Shown here one piece after another: positions 8,180-14,963 of a DNA stretch of 15,625 bases; within the stretch, counting starts at the first letter, position 1, and each line of letters starts with the position of its first letter. The notes below the pieces were generated by a model. The model made no database searches. It saw nothing but the letters and a program-made list of their open reading frames with translations, and was not told where the DNA came from. A program made the translations under genes and the position numbers. This DNA is from Desulfobacterales bacterium (GTDB lineage Bacteria > Desulfobacterota > Desulfobacteria > Desulfobacterales > JAFDCJ01). The stretch lies in assembly GCA_029939875.1 (NCBI GenBank), contig JAOZSC010000015.1:1-15625 (forward strand), given 5' to 3'.

Positions 8180-8341
8180 ATGTACGTTCTCAAAAAAGCA
8201 GGGACCGACATGGTGCAGGACCGCGAATATCTCATGGAAAGTGACGACGAAGCCTTGCAGTATGCCGACAGCGTGGTGGTTGGCGAAGTCGAGGGGATCT
8301 GGCCGAATTCAAGTAGATCGGTTTTATCTTCTATGCCATAA
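8180..8341 (+). pseudogene. Remnant of a B12-binding-domain radical SAM protein
   Basis: A 53-codon open stretch contains 'EALQYADSVVVGEVEGIWP' (about residues 24-42). This matches the well-known segment just after the cobalamin-binding domain of B12-binding radical SAM proteins, where 'PEEALQ.ADAVV.GEAEGIWP' is the usual pattern. Neither the upstream B12-binding domain nor the downstream CxxxCxxC radical SAM domain is present. The frame is closed upstream by a stop at 8138 and downstream at 8339-8341, and the last ~11 residues no longer look homologous. I infer an internal fragment left by deletions on both sides. A functional 53-residue peptide is unlikely but not excluded, because an ATG begins the stretch. 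Confidence 0.65.
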
Positions 8342-8437
8342 AATTGGCGCCGGTTTTTTATAAACCTATTTTTTGCACGAATTTTCCTGCGGTGGCGATG
8401 GCGGCCAAAGCATCGGAAAATGAAAGGAGCCTGCTAG

Positions 8438-9370
8438 ATGGGAAATCAAATCAGAACCACCATATTGCTGGCAGTGATGACCGGACTGATCCTGTGGATT
8501 GGTCAGATGCTGGGGGGACGCCAGGGAATGATTATCGCCCTTGTCTTTGCCGCCGGTATGAATTTTTTCAGCTACTGGTATTCCGACAAACTGGTGCTGC
8601 GCATGTACCGCGCCTCCGAGGCAACCCCCGCCCAGGCACCTGAACTTTATGAAACGGTTGGGCGCCTTACCCGGCAGGCAGGCCTTCCCATGCCCCGGCT
8701 ATTCGTCATCCCCCAGCCGGCCCCCAATGCATTTGCCACCGGCAGAAATCCACAACATGCCGTGGTAGCTGTCACCGAGGGACTGCTGAAGATCATGGAT
8801 CGCGATGAACTGGCCGGGGTTCTGGCGCACGAGCTGGCACACGTAAAAAACCGGGATATTCTAATCGGCAGCATTGCCGCCACCATGGCCGGTGCCGTCA
8901 TGCTGCTGGCCACCATGGCGCGCTGGTCGGCCATTTTTGGCGGCATCGGCGGACGGGATGATGAAGGTGGCGGTGGCGGCATTATCGGCCTGATCGCCCT
9001 GTCGGTTCTAGCCCCCATGGCCGCTATGGTCATCCAGATGGCCATTTCCCGCTCCCGGGAATATCTGGCCGACGCCACCGGGGCGCGTTTTGCCGGAAAT
9101 CCCACCGGGCTTGCCAACGCGCTGGAAAAATTGGGCGCCTATTCAAAACAACTGCCCATGAATGCCAACCCTGCCACGGCCCACATGTTTATTGTCAATC
9201 CCTTGGCAGGCAGAAAATTGATGAACCTGTTTTCAACCCACCCGCCCCTGGAAGAAAGAATCGCACGCCTGCGGGGGGTGCAGCCACCTTCGCGGGGCAG
9301 CAAAATTGAATCCGGCAACGATACAATGCAAACCCGTGCACGGGCAGACTGGGATCGGTTGTCGCGATAA
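8438..9370 (+). CDS. htpX: Zinc metalloprotease HtpX (M48 family)
   Basis: This 310-residue inner-membrane protease is of the kind that degrades misfolded or damaged membrane proteins, working alongside FtsH. Two N-terminal membrane segments lie at about 8-24 and 30-48. The zinc-binding HELAH is at 131-135, preceded by '[10 protein letters not shown]', and the third ligand is E208 in '[13 protein letters not shown]'. Two further hydrophobic segments lie near 141-167 and 182-203, separated by a Gly/Asp-rich loop (about 168-181) with a run of five glycines. The family-typical end '[15 protein letters not shown]' is intact and followed by a polar ~30-residue tail, so the gene is complete and slightly longer than most HtpX (~285-295). 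GAAAGGAG sits just upstream of the ATG. Its close neighbours are remnants, so it appears to stand alone. Confidence 0.95.
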   Translation: MGNQIRTTILLAVMTGLILWIGQMLGGRQGMIIALVFAAGMNFFSYWYSDKLVLRMYRASEATPAQAPELYETVGRLTRQAGLPMPRLFVIPQPAPNAFATGRNPQHAVVAVTEGLLKIMDRDELAGVLAHELAHVKNRDILIGSIAATMAGAVMLLATMARWSAIFGGIGGRDDEGGGGGIIGLIALSVLAPMAAMVIQMAISRSREYLADATGARFAGNPTGLANALEKLGAYSKQLPMNANPATAHMFIVNPLAGRKLMNLFSTHPPLEERIARLRGVQPPSRGSKIESGNDTMQTRARADWDRLSR

Positions 9371-9408
9371 TGTGCTCTTTTTTGAAAAAATAAGAGGCGC
9401 AACTTGGG

Positions 9409-9582
9409 TTAGGAGTCCCGCATTATGTGGTCTACTATCAGCTGAAGCGCTGTGCCGGCTTTTTGCGATAGATAGTAGTCGGCGTTCGGAAATACTTTTT
9501 CAGGGTTTACTTCGATAACCACAGCGCCGTTTTGTTTTGCCAGCGAAGGCAGGCAAGCGGCGGGCTGCACCACAGCGGAGGT
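9409..9582 (-). pseudogene. C-terminal remnant of a Sir2-family NAD-dependent deacetylase
   Basis: Read on the minus strand, this stretch encodes 'VVQPAACLPSLAKQNGAVV' followed by 'IEVNPE' and ends 'KAGTALQLIVDHIM'. It matches the last ~55 residues of bacterial sirtuins: the 'GTSLVVQPAA' strand that binds NAD, the 'INPE' turn and the closing 'KAG..L' helix. The zinc-cysteine module and the catalytic His-containing N-terminal parts are absent. The frame extends upstream to 9639, but those residues are the methyltransferase gene read out of frame. The remnant keeps its natural stop (TAA at 9409-9411). I infer that a deletion joined the 3' end of a sirtuin gene to the 3' end of the neighbouring methyltransferase. 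Confidence 0.75.
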
Positions 9583-10213
9583 TTTGGCAGACATAGATTT
9601 TCGAACGCCCTGTGGGGGTGAGAATTTTTTCGACCGCATCGAAATGATCGGCCAGCACTTGCTGTTCGTATTTTAAAATCTGCAAAGCCCGGCGAGCGCC
9701 CATGGATAAGAGCCGCAGATAAAACAGCATGCGGATGAAACGCTTTTGGGGAATGTCGTGCTCCATCATCAGAAAGGGTTTGCCCGGTTTCAAGGTGCGG
9801 GCGATTTCCCCCAGCGCCCGCTCCTGGCTGTCTCCTTTGAGTTCATAAAAAGCATGCGCACACGTCAGGGCATCAAAGATCTGCGTTTTGAAAGGCAGAC
9901 GACCGGCATCCGCCTGGACCAGAAAAACCCGCCTGCTGCCGCGGGTTTTGTCGCCGGCCACCGTCAGCATGCCAAACGAAAAGTCCACCCCCACCACCAG
10001 ACCGCTATCTCCTGTTTTTTTCGCAAGATGTTCGAGCAGTGACCCCGTACCGCAGCAGATATCCAGTAGCCTGCTGCCTTGCCCGGCACCGGTCTGCTCA
10101 GCCAGGTACTGCTTTAACATTCCTTGCTGATCTGCGGAATGCATGGCCACGAACCGATCGTAAACCGTCGAAAACCAATCGTAATATTTCTGCCTGAATT
10201 TTCGCATGGTCAT
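9500..10213 (-). CDS. Class I SAM-dependent methyltransferase (UbiE/MenG-like), altered C-terminus
   Basis: The 237-residue protein has a Rossmann methyltransferase core: motif I 'LLDICCGTGSLLEHL' (about 49-63), 'VVGVDFSFGML' (about 73-83), 'VQADAGRLPF' and 'FDALTCAHAFYELKG' (about 115-129), and then 'EIARTLKPGKPFLMMEHD'. This resembles UbiE/MenG-like C-methyltransferases; the substrate may be a quinone or lipid but is unproven. The native protein probably ended near 'TGRSKIYVC' (about residue 209). The last ~27 residues, rich in Arg, Lys and Cys, come from reading the adjacent Sir2 remnant in the wrong frame, so the original stop seems lost. The gene starts 9 bases after the MaoC-like stop, so the two are probably cotranscribed. 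An in-frame ATG two codons downstream (10207) is also possible. Confidence 0.82.
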   Translation of the reverse strand: MTMRKFRQKYYDWFSTVYDRFVAMHSADQQGMLKQYLAEQTGAGQGSRLLDICCGTGSLLEHLAKKTGDSGLVVGVDFSFGMLTVAGDKTRGSRRVFLVQADAGRLPFKTQIFDALTCAHAFYELKGDSQERALGEIARTLKPGKPFLMMEHDIPQKRFIRMLFYLRLLSMGARRALQILKYEQQVLADHFDAVEKILTPTGRSKIYVCQNLRCGAARRLPAFAGKTKRRCGYRSKP

Positions 10214-10222
10214 CCAGTCTTT

Positions 10223-11101
10223 CTACCGACCGAATCCGGCATAGCCGCTGCGGATGGCTTTTTTGCCTTCCGCATTCAGGACGTCAAAATGGATGCTGCC
10301 TTCAGGATCTGCGGACCCTCCGCGGTAGGCGATGATTTTCATTGTGCTGCCCGGAATCACCATCCCGGTAAAACGGCAGTAAAGTTCCTCGAGGTGCGGG
10401 GAGTTGCCCTGCGCCTCGCGGTTAATAAGCTCTCGGGCCGCCAGCGCCAGGGTGGCAGTTCCCTGGAGGATGATTCCGGGAAGCCCGACCTGGCGGGCAA
10501 ACTTTTTGGACGTGTGAATCGGAAAAACAATATTGGTGCAGCCGTCATAAATAAACGGCAGCAGTGGCGCCACCTTAATGCTGCTTTCCCACGCAGGCTC
10601 AAGACTGTCACCGGCAGCTGGAACCCGGGGGAGCATTTCCGCGCCTGCGCCGTCATCCAGGCATTTTACCCCCCGCAGCATGGCGCCGATGTGTTCGGTA
10701 AAAACCGCTTTTTTCTCCCGGTCAACCGCCTCCAGGCGCAGTACAAAATGAGTGCCCGCCCGGTGGGGCAAAATAGCGGCAATGCGGCCCATAACGGTCA
10801 GCGTATCATCGGGGCGGATCGGACGATGAAATAGCAAATGCTCGCTGTAGTGTACCTGGAAATTCATGATTTCATGGGGAAAGTCTTTTATCTCCAGGTA
10901 TTGTGACAAATTTTCGACCATCGGCCAGGTGACCGCCACGCTGAACATGGGCGGCGCGATGATGCCATCGGGCCGTCCGTCGTCGAAGTACAACGGGTTG
11001 TCATCGCCGGTGGCGGCCGCATAATTCATGGTGTCCCGCCATTTAATGTGGGTCTGATACGGTTTTAATGCGGTATCGACGTACTGCGAACGGATTTGCA
11101 T
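10223..11101 (-). CDS. MaoC-like double-hotdog dehydratase/hydratase family protein
   Basis: From 'MQIRSQYV' the protein has 292 residues and two hotdog folds. The N-terminal half holds 'YAAATGDDNPLYFDDG' (about 27-42) and 'IIAPPMFSVAV', typical of the MaoC/FAS1 dehydratase N-terminal domain. The C-terminal half holds 'FPIHTSKKFARQVGLPGIIL' (about 193-212) followed by 'QGTATLALAARELI', the (R)-hydratase-like segment. Such proteins hydrate or dehydrate enoyl-CoA or acyl-ACP thioesters. The second half keeps the His of the hydratase motif (H196), but the usual G-D-x-N-P context reads N-I-V-F-P, so activity on standard substrates is uncertain. The open frame runs 34 codons further upstream, but those overlap an apparent enoyl-CoA hydratase remnant, so this start was chosen; GGAG lies 12 bases upstream of it. 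It is followed closely by the methyltransferase gene. Confidence 0.82.
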   Translation of the reverse strand: MQIRSQYVDTALKPYQTHIKWRDTMNYAAATGDDNPLYFDDGRPDGIIAPPMFSVAVTWPMVENLSQYLEIKDFPHEIMNFQVHYSEHLLFHRPIRPDDTLTVMGRIAAILPHRAGTHFVLRLEAVDREKKAVFTEHIGAMLRGVKCLDDGAGAEMLPRVPAAGDSLEPAWESSIKVAPLLPFIYDGCTNIVFPIHTSKKFARQVGLPGIILQGTATLALAARELINREAQGNSPHLEELYCRFTGMVIPGSTMKIIAYRGGSADPEGSIHFDVLNAEGKKAIRSGYAGFGR

Positions 11102-11105
11102 GGGT

Positions 11106-11219
11106 TCACCGGGCTCCAAATTTTCGTTGCTGTTTTTCTGAGAAGGCCTGCAGCCCTTCCCGGTCATCCGGGTGACCGAGGAAGGTAATGCGTTCCGGCA
11201 CAATGGCCTTCTCCAACAT
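11106..11219 (-). pseudogene. Probable C-terminal remnant of an enoyl-CoA hydratase/isomerase family protein
   Basis: The minus-strand frame ending at TGA (11106-11108) encodes about 37 residues that close with 'HPDDREGLQAFSEKQQRKF'. This resembles the C-terminus of crotonases, where 'TED.REG..AF.EKR.P.F.G' is typical. The body of the enzyme, including its oxyanion-hole glycines, is missing; further upstream the frame runs into AT-rich promoter DNA. The remnant's stop is only four bases before the MaoC-like ATG, which suggests the two once formed an operon, sensible for acyl-CoA metabolism. The match is short, so this call is less secure than the Sir2 one. An ATG at 11219 could in principle start a short peptide. 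Confidence 0.5.
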
Positions 11220-11255
11220 CGAGGTACAGGAATTGGTCTTTAATTTCAACCAAAA

Positions 11256-11284
11256 TTGACATTCCGGCCGCTGTCGGCTATAAT
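11256..11284 (+). promoter_or_regulatory. Perfect consensus sigma-70 promoter for the M1 aminopeptidase
   Basis: TTGACA at 11256-11261 and TATAAT at 11279-11284 both match the consensus exactly, with the optimal 17-base spacer. Transcription should begin near 11291, giving a leader of roughly 75 bases before the ATG at 11365. The -10 region extends into the palindrome TATAATTATA, so a weaker minus-strand -10 toward the MaoC-like gene is conceivable, but no good minus-strand -35 is seen. Confidence 0.8.
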
Positions 11285-11364
11285 TATAAGAAAATATAGA
11301 ATATTTCTTTAAAAAGTTTAGGAAGTACAAAACTTGAAGCAAGGTATCAAAGGGAGAGCAGTCC

Positions 11365-13848
11365 ATGCCACAACCGATACCCGTACGCTATACCATCCAT
11401 CTGCAACCCGATTTGTCCAATTTCCGGTTTGAGGGACGCTGCGAACTGGCGCTTGCAGCTGCCGGGCCGGTCAGTGAAATCACACTGAATATTTTGCAAA
11501 TCGCCGTCTGGCGCTGCCGGGTACGGCGTGCCGACGCGTTTGTCGAGTGTCTATTTACGGTGGCACCGGAAAAAGAGGAACTGCGCATCTTTTTGCCGGT
11601 GGCCATGCCCGGAAAGATTGTCCTGCAAGTTGAATATTGCGGGCTGATCAATGACAAAATGGCCGGCTTTTACCGCAGCCGGTACAGCTACCGGGGCCGC
11701 AGCCGATACATGGCCGTCACCCAGTTCGAAGAAAGTGATGCCCGGCGGGCATTCCCCTGCATGGATCATCCTGCCGCCAAGGCCGTATTTGACATCACCC
11801 TGGACATCGAGGCCGGGCTGACTGCTATTTCCAACGCGCCTGTCAAAACTCAACAACCGCTCGAAGACGGAAAAACGCGGGTGACCTTCGAGCAAACCCC
11901 CAAGATGTCTACCTACCTCGTTTTTTTTGCGGTAGGCAAATTTGTATTCACCCGGGACGCAAAAGACCCACGGGTGCGGGCGGCCACCTTGCCGGGGATG
12001 AAAAAATTTATCCGGCGCTCTTTGGGATTCGGTCGCAAGGCCCTGGCCTTCAGTGAGTCATACTACCAGATTGACTACCCTCTGCCCAAAATGGATCTGA
12101 TTGCCATCCCTGATTTCGCCTTCGGAGCCATGGAAAACTGGGGCGCGATCACTTTCCGCGAAAACCTGCTGCTGTATTATCCGGGCGTCACCTCGACATC
12201 CGGCGGGCAGAGGATCTTCGAGGTCATCGCCCACGAAATTGCCCACCAGTGGTTCGGCAACCTGGTGACCCCCTCGGACTGGAAATATCTCTGGCTCAAT
12301 GAAAGCTTTGCCACCTATTTCGGATTCGGCGTGGTCGATCACTACTGCCCGCAGTGGGAAATATGGTCCCAGTTTCTTTACAGCCAGACCGGACCCGCAC
12401 TGGCCCGCGACGGCCTGCACGAAACGGTTGCCATCGAGATTCCAGGCGGCGAGCACGTCGTGATCAATATCAGCACCGCTCCGATTATCTATGATAAGGG
12501 CGGCAGCATCTTGAGACAAATTCAAGGCTACATCGGTGATAAGGACTTCAAAAAGGGATTGCGCCATTACCTGAAAACCTTCGCTTACGGCAGTGCTACC
12601 AGCCGGGACCTGTGGCAGTCCCTGGAAAATGTTTCCGGCAAGCCGGTGCGCACCATGATGAAAAGCTGGGTTGAGCAACCCGGATTTCCGCTGGTTGAAG
12701 TCCGGCGGCAGGCCGATCGGCTATTGCTGACCCAGAAGCGCTTTACCTACCTGCCCAATGATGCAGATCAAAAATGGCTGGTGCCGCTGACCATCATCCT
12801 GTTTGGCGGCAACGGAGAAACCAGGCGCATGACCGTCTTGATGGACGCCACAGAAAAAACAGTTGCAATTGATGGTGACACGGTGGCCTATAAGATCAAT
12901 GACCGGCAGACGGGATTTTACCGAGTCCGGTACGATGATGCACAGAACCTGGCAGCCCTTGGCAAACTTGTGCGGGACAAAACCCTGTCACCCCAAGACC
13001 GCTGGGGGCTGCAAAATGATCTTTACGCCCTGGTTAAAAGCGCCACAGCGTCGCTGGATGACTATTTGCAGTTTCTTTGCCACTACGATGCAGAAGATGC
13101 CTACCTGCCCCTGGCCGGCATCGCCGACAACCTTTTTGCCGCTTATCTCGTGATGGGTGAAACACAACGACGGGCCATTCGATCTGTGGCCACGGGGATG
13201 TTTGAAGCCGTGCTGGACAAAATCGGCTATGATCCGCTGCGGGGGGAAAAGCAGACCACGGCCATTTTGCGCGATCAACTCATCCGGCATGCCGCGTTTC
13301 TGGGTTCCGGGGCCGCCGTTGAATTTGTGCGCAGCCAATTCGTTGCCTTGACCGACGGCAAGACGATTCATCCGGATATCATGAAAAGCGTGCTGCAGGT
13401 CGCTGCGCTCACCGGTGACAACAACGTGTTCGACTGGCTGGATCAACGCTTGCAAAGTTCTCAAGTCGAACATGAACGCATGAATCTGTTGACGGCACTG
13501 GGAGCCTTTAAAGATGAGGGGCTAATTAAAAAAGCCCAGCAGTATGTTCTGGGGCAGGTGCCCGCCCGCAATAAATTTGTTCCCGTGGTTTCCATGGCCG
13601 CCAACCCGCACGCCGTCCCGCTGCTGTGGTCCTGGTATACGACCCACATCGACAAAATCGAGCAGTTTCACCCCATGCTCTATGAGCGGATCATCGCCGC
13701 CATTGTTCCGGTCGCCGGGCTTGACCGCCCTGACGAAGTGCAGGCTTTCTTCGACGACTACCTCAAAAAAACCGATACGGCCGCCGACGTGGTCAAAATG
13801 AGTCTGGAGCGTTTAAAAATCAACCTGCAGATGCGAAACAGTATCTGA
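11365..13848 (+). CDS. M1 family metallo-aminopeptidase
   Basis: The 827-residue zinc aminopeptidase removes N-terminal amino acids from peptides, most likely in the cytoplasm, as no signal peptide is visible. The exopeptidase motif GAMEN lies at 264-268. The zinc site is HEIAH at 290-294, with the third ligand E313 in 'WLNESFATYF'. Upstream, 'FEESDARRAFPCMDHPAAKA' is the usual M1 substrate-cleft segment. The C-terminal half ('TGFYRVRYDD' onward, about 510-820) is the ERAP1-C/armadillo-like helical domain, as in tricorn-interacting factors and puromycin-sensitive aminopeptidases rather than the shorter E. coli PepN tail. All catalytic residues are present and the length fits the family. GGGAGAG lies just upstream of the ATG. 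The gene has its own consensus promoter and no functional partner in the window. Confidence 0.95.
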   Translation: MPQPIPVRYTIHLQPDLSNFRFEGRCELALAAAGPVSEITLNILQIAVWRCRVRRADAFVECLFTVAPEKEELRIFLPVAMPGKIVLQVEYCGLINDKMAGFYRSRYSYRGRSRYMAVTQFEESDARRAFPCMDHPAAKAVFDITLDIEAGLTAISNAPVKTQQPLEDGKTRVTFEQTPKMSTYLVFFAVGKFVFTRDAKDPRVRAATLPGMKKFIRRSLGFGRKALAFSESYYQIDYPLPKMDLIAIPDFAFGAMENWGAITFRENLLLYYPGVTSTSGGQRIFEVIAHEIAHQWFGNLVTPSDWKYLWLNESFATYFGFGVVDHYCPQWEIWSQFLYSQTGPALARDGLHETVAIEIPGGEHVVINISTAPIIYDKGGSILRQIQGYIGDKDFKKGLRHYLKTFAYGSATSRDLWQSLENVSGKPVRTMMKSWVEQPGFPLVEVRRQADRLLLTQKRFTYLPNDADQKWLVPLTIILFGGNGETRRMTVLMDATEKTVAIDGDTVAYKINDRQTGFYRVRYDDAQNLAALGKLVRDKTLSPQDRWGLQNDLYALVKSATASLDDYLQFLCHYDAEDAYLPLAGIADNLFAAYLVMGETQRRAIRSVATGMFEAVLDKIGYDPLRGEKQTTAILRDQLIRHAAFLGSGAAVEFVRSQFVALTDGKTIHPDIMKSVLQVAALTGDNNVFDWLDQRLQSSQVEHERMNLLTALGAFKDEGLIKKAQQYVLGQVPARNKFVPVVSMAANPHAVPLLWSWYTTHIDKIEQFHPMLYERIIAAIVPVAGLDRPDEVQAFFDDYLKKTDTAADVVKMSLERLKINLQMRNSI

Positions 13849-14063
13849 AAAAGCGCAGCTTTCCTCACCAGAACGGAAGGCCTCGGGCATACGAATGAAA
13901 CGGCGGATGTGCTGGTGTCTTTCGACGCCGATTTCCTGGAAACCTGGCTGTCACCGGTTGAATATGCCCGCAAATTCAAGGCCATGCACGGGATGCGCGG
14001 GGCCGACAAAAATATTTTCTACCATGTCGGCCCTTATCTGGGTCTGACCGGCGCCAACGGCGA
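13849..14063 (+). pseudogene. Internal fragment of a molybdopterin oxidoreductase-like protein
   Basis: Directly after the aminopeptidase stop, and in the same frame, the DNA reads on as 'TADVLVS', 'FDADFLETWLSPVEYARKF' and then 'IFYHVGPYLGLTGANGD'. This matches the interior of molybdopterin-oxidoreductase family proteins, particularly the respiratory QrcB/ActB-like type, in which 'SF.ADFLETW.SPV.YAR.F' precedes a 'LTGANAD' segment. The family is ~700 residues or longer, so only about 60 recognisable residues survive, with neither Fe-S cysteines nor cofactor motifs. After 'GANGD' the reading becomes unlike the family and stops at 14113-14115. A GTG at 13909 could start an ORF, but no ribosome site is evident. 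I infer a doubly truncated remnant. Confidence 0.68.
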
Positions 14064-14337
14064 TGCTGCTCAGCAGTCTGAGCGTGACCGGCAGTACCCT
14101 GTTACTTGTGCGTAAAAACACCGACTCAGGCTTGCATCCTGGTATTTTCAGGTGACAAACCGGCCTTTCTTAATACCATGCTGTCGTCGCTGACCTGCAG
14201 AAAATGCGAAGGGGACTCGGTCCAGGCGCCGGTTATGACATTCTAATACCTGAATTCTGCACATGAAAGCCTCCGACTCGTGCAAAATTTTACCTATTAA
14301 ATTTTCACGTAACCGGTTAGGTATTTGTATTTCAAGG
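14064..14337. other. Intergenic tract without recognisable gene
   Basis: This stretch follows the molybdopterin-oxidoreductase remnant. Short open stretches exist on both strands (for example a minus-strand frame at 14148-14348 and plus-strand codons around 14127-14246), but none has a ribosome site or a family I recognise. It may be further decayed coding DNA. An AACCGGTT palindrome sits near 14311-14318. Confidence 0.4.
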
Positions 14338-14365
14338 TTGCAAATCACCTATGAAGCAATATAAT
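14338..14365 (+). promoter_or_regulatory. Likely sigma-70 promoter for the exported small protein
   Basis: TTGCAA at 14338-14343 matches four of six -35 positions. A perfect TATAAT follows at 14360-14365 with a 16-base spacer. Transcription would begin around 14372, about 60 bases ahead of the ATG at 14433. Confidence 0.5.
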
Positions 14366-14432
14366 AGGATGTTGGCGGAATATTTGGCAAAAAATTTGCG
14401 GATGGTGCGCCTTTATCATCCTGGGAGGTAAG

Positions 14433-14924
14433 ATGTTTAATAAAACCAATAGGATATTTAATCTGTGTCTGCTGGTATTACTGTCGTTGGCTATCGGTGC
14501 CAGTTATGCCCGGGCCGCCGAAAAGCGCGATATGCAGGGCTGGGGAGAAAATGATCCCTACAACAAGTATTATGATGTACGCGAATTTGAAAAATTCAGG
14601 GCCTGGGTGTTGGGCTTCAAGGAGGAGCCGCCCATGCCCGGCATGTCACCGGCCACCATACTGATCGTGCGCGACGGCAGTGAAGTTATCGAGGTGCATC
14701 TGTGTCCGACCTGGTTTGCCAAACCCCGGGATGTGGGGATCAAAAAAGGGGACCGGGTGAAAATCAAAGGGGCGTGGGCCGAGATTAACGGCAAGGATAT
14801 TTTCATGGCGTCAAAGGTCAAAAAGGGCGAAATTTTTGAATTCAAAGTGCGCCTGACTTCAAACGGCAAGCCTTTTTGGACCATGACCCCAGAGGAACTT
14901 GCCCGGGAGAGGGCTTCCCAGTAA
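14433..14924 (+). CDS. Exported small protein of unknown function, possible OB-like fold
   Basis: The 163-residue product has a clear Sec signal peptide: a basic start, a hydrophobic core at about 10-24, and a probable cleavage after 'SYARA' at residue 28. The mature ~135-residue protein therefore lies in the periplasm or beyond. Residues ~65-140 alternate strands and turns ('TILIVRDGSEVIEVHLCP', 'VGIKKGDRVKIKGAWAEING', 'KDIFMASKVKKGEIFEFKVR'). That pattern, especially 'GDRVKIKG', resembles periplasmic OB-fold proteins, but I do not recognise a named family. There is a single cysteine (C91 in 'HLCPTW'), no CxxCH heme motif and no lipobox. GGAGG lies four bases before the ATG, a slightly tight but strong site. 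The methyltransferase-2 gene begins 39 bases downstream, so the two may be cotranscribed. Confidence 0.8.
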   Translation: MFNKTNRIFNLCLLVLLSLAIGASYARAAEKRDMQGWGENDPYNKYYDVREFEKFRAWVLGFKEEPPMPGMSPATILIVRDGSEVIEVHLCPTWFAKPRDVGIKKGDRVKIKGAWAEINGKDIFMASKVKKGEIFEFKVRLTSNGKPFWTMTPEELARERASQ

Positions 14925-14963
14925 ACGAATATCCATAGCAACAACCCTCTGATGGAGGCCGGC

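Noticed and set aside
10124..10834. A 236-codon plus-strand open frame
   Set aside because: It is antisense to the methyltransferase and MaoC-like genes, both of which have recognisable motifs.
12058..12678. A 206-codon minus-strand open frame
   Set aside because: It is antisense to the catalytic core of the M1 aminopeptidase and has no family resemblance.
13846..13864. Short AAAGC/GCTTT hairpin after the aminopeptidase stop as a terminator
   Set aside because: The stem is only five base pairs with a three-base loop and no following T-run, so it is too weak to call.
14148..14348. A 66-codon minus-strand open frame in the spacer before the exported protein
   Set aside because: There is no ribosome site and no recognisable domain, and it overlaps the likely promoter; kept only as part of an unassigned tract.
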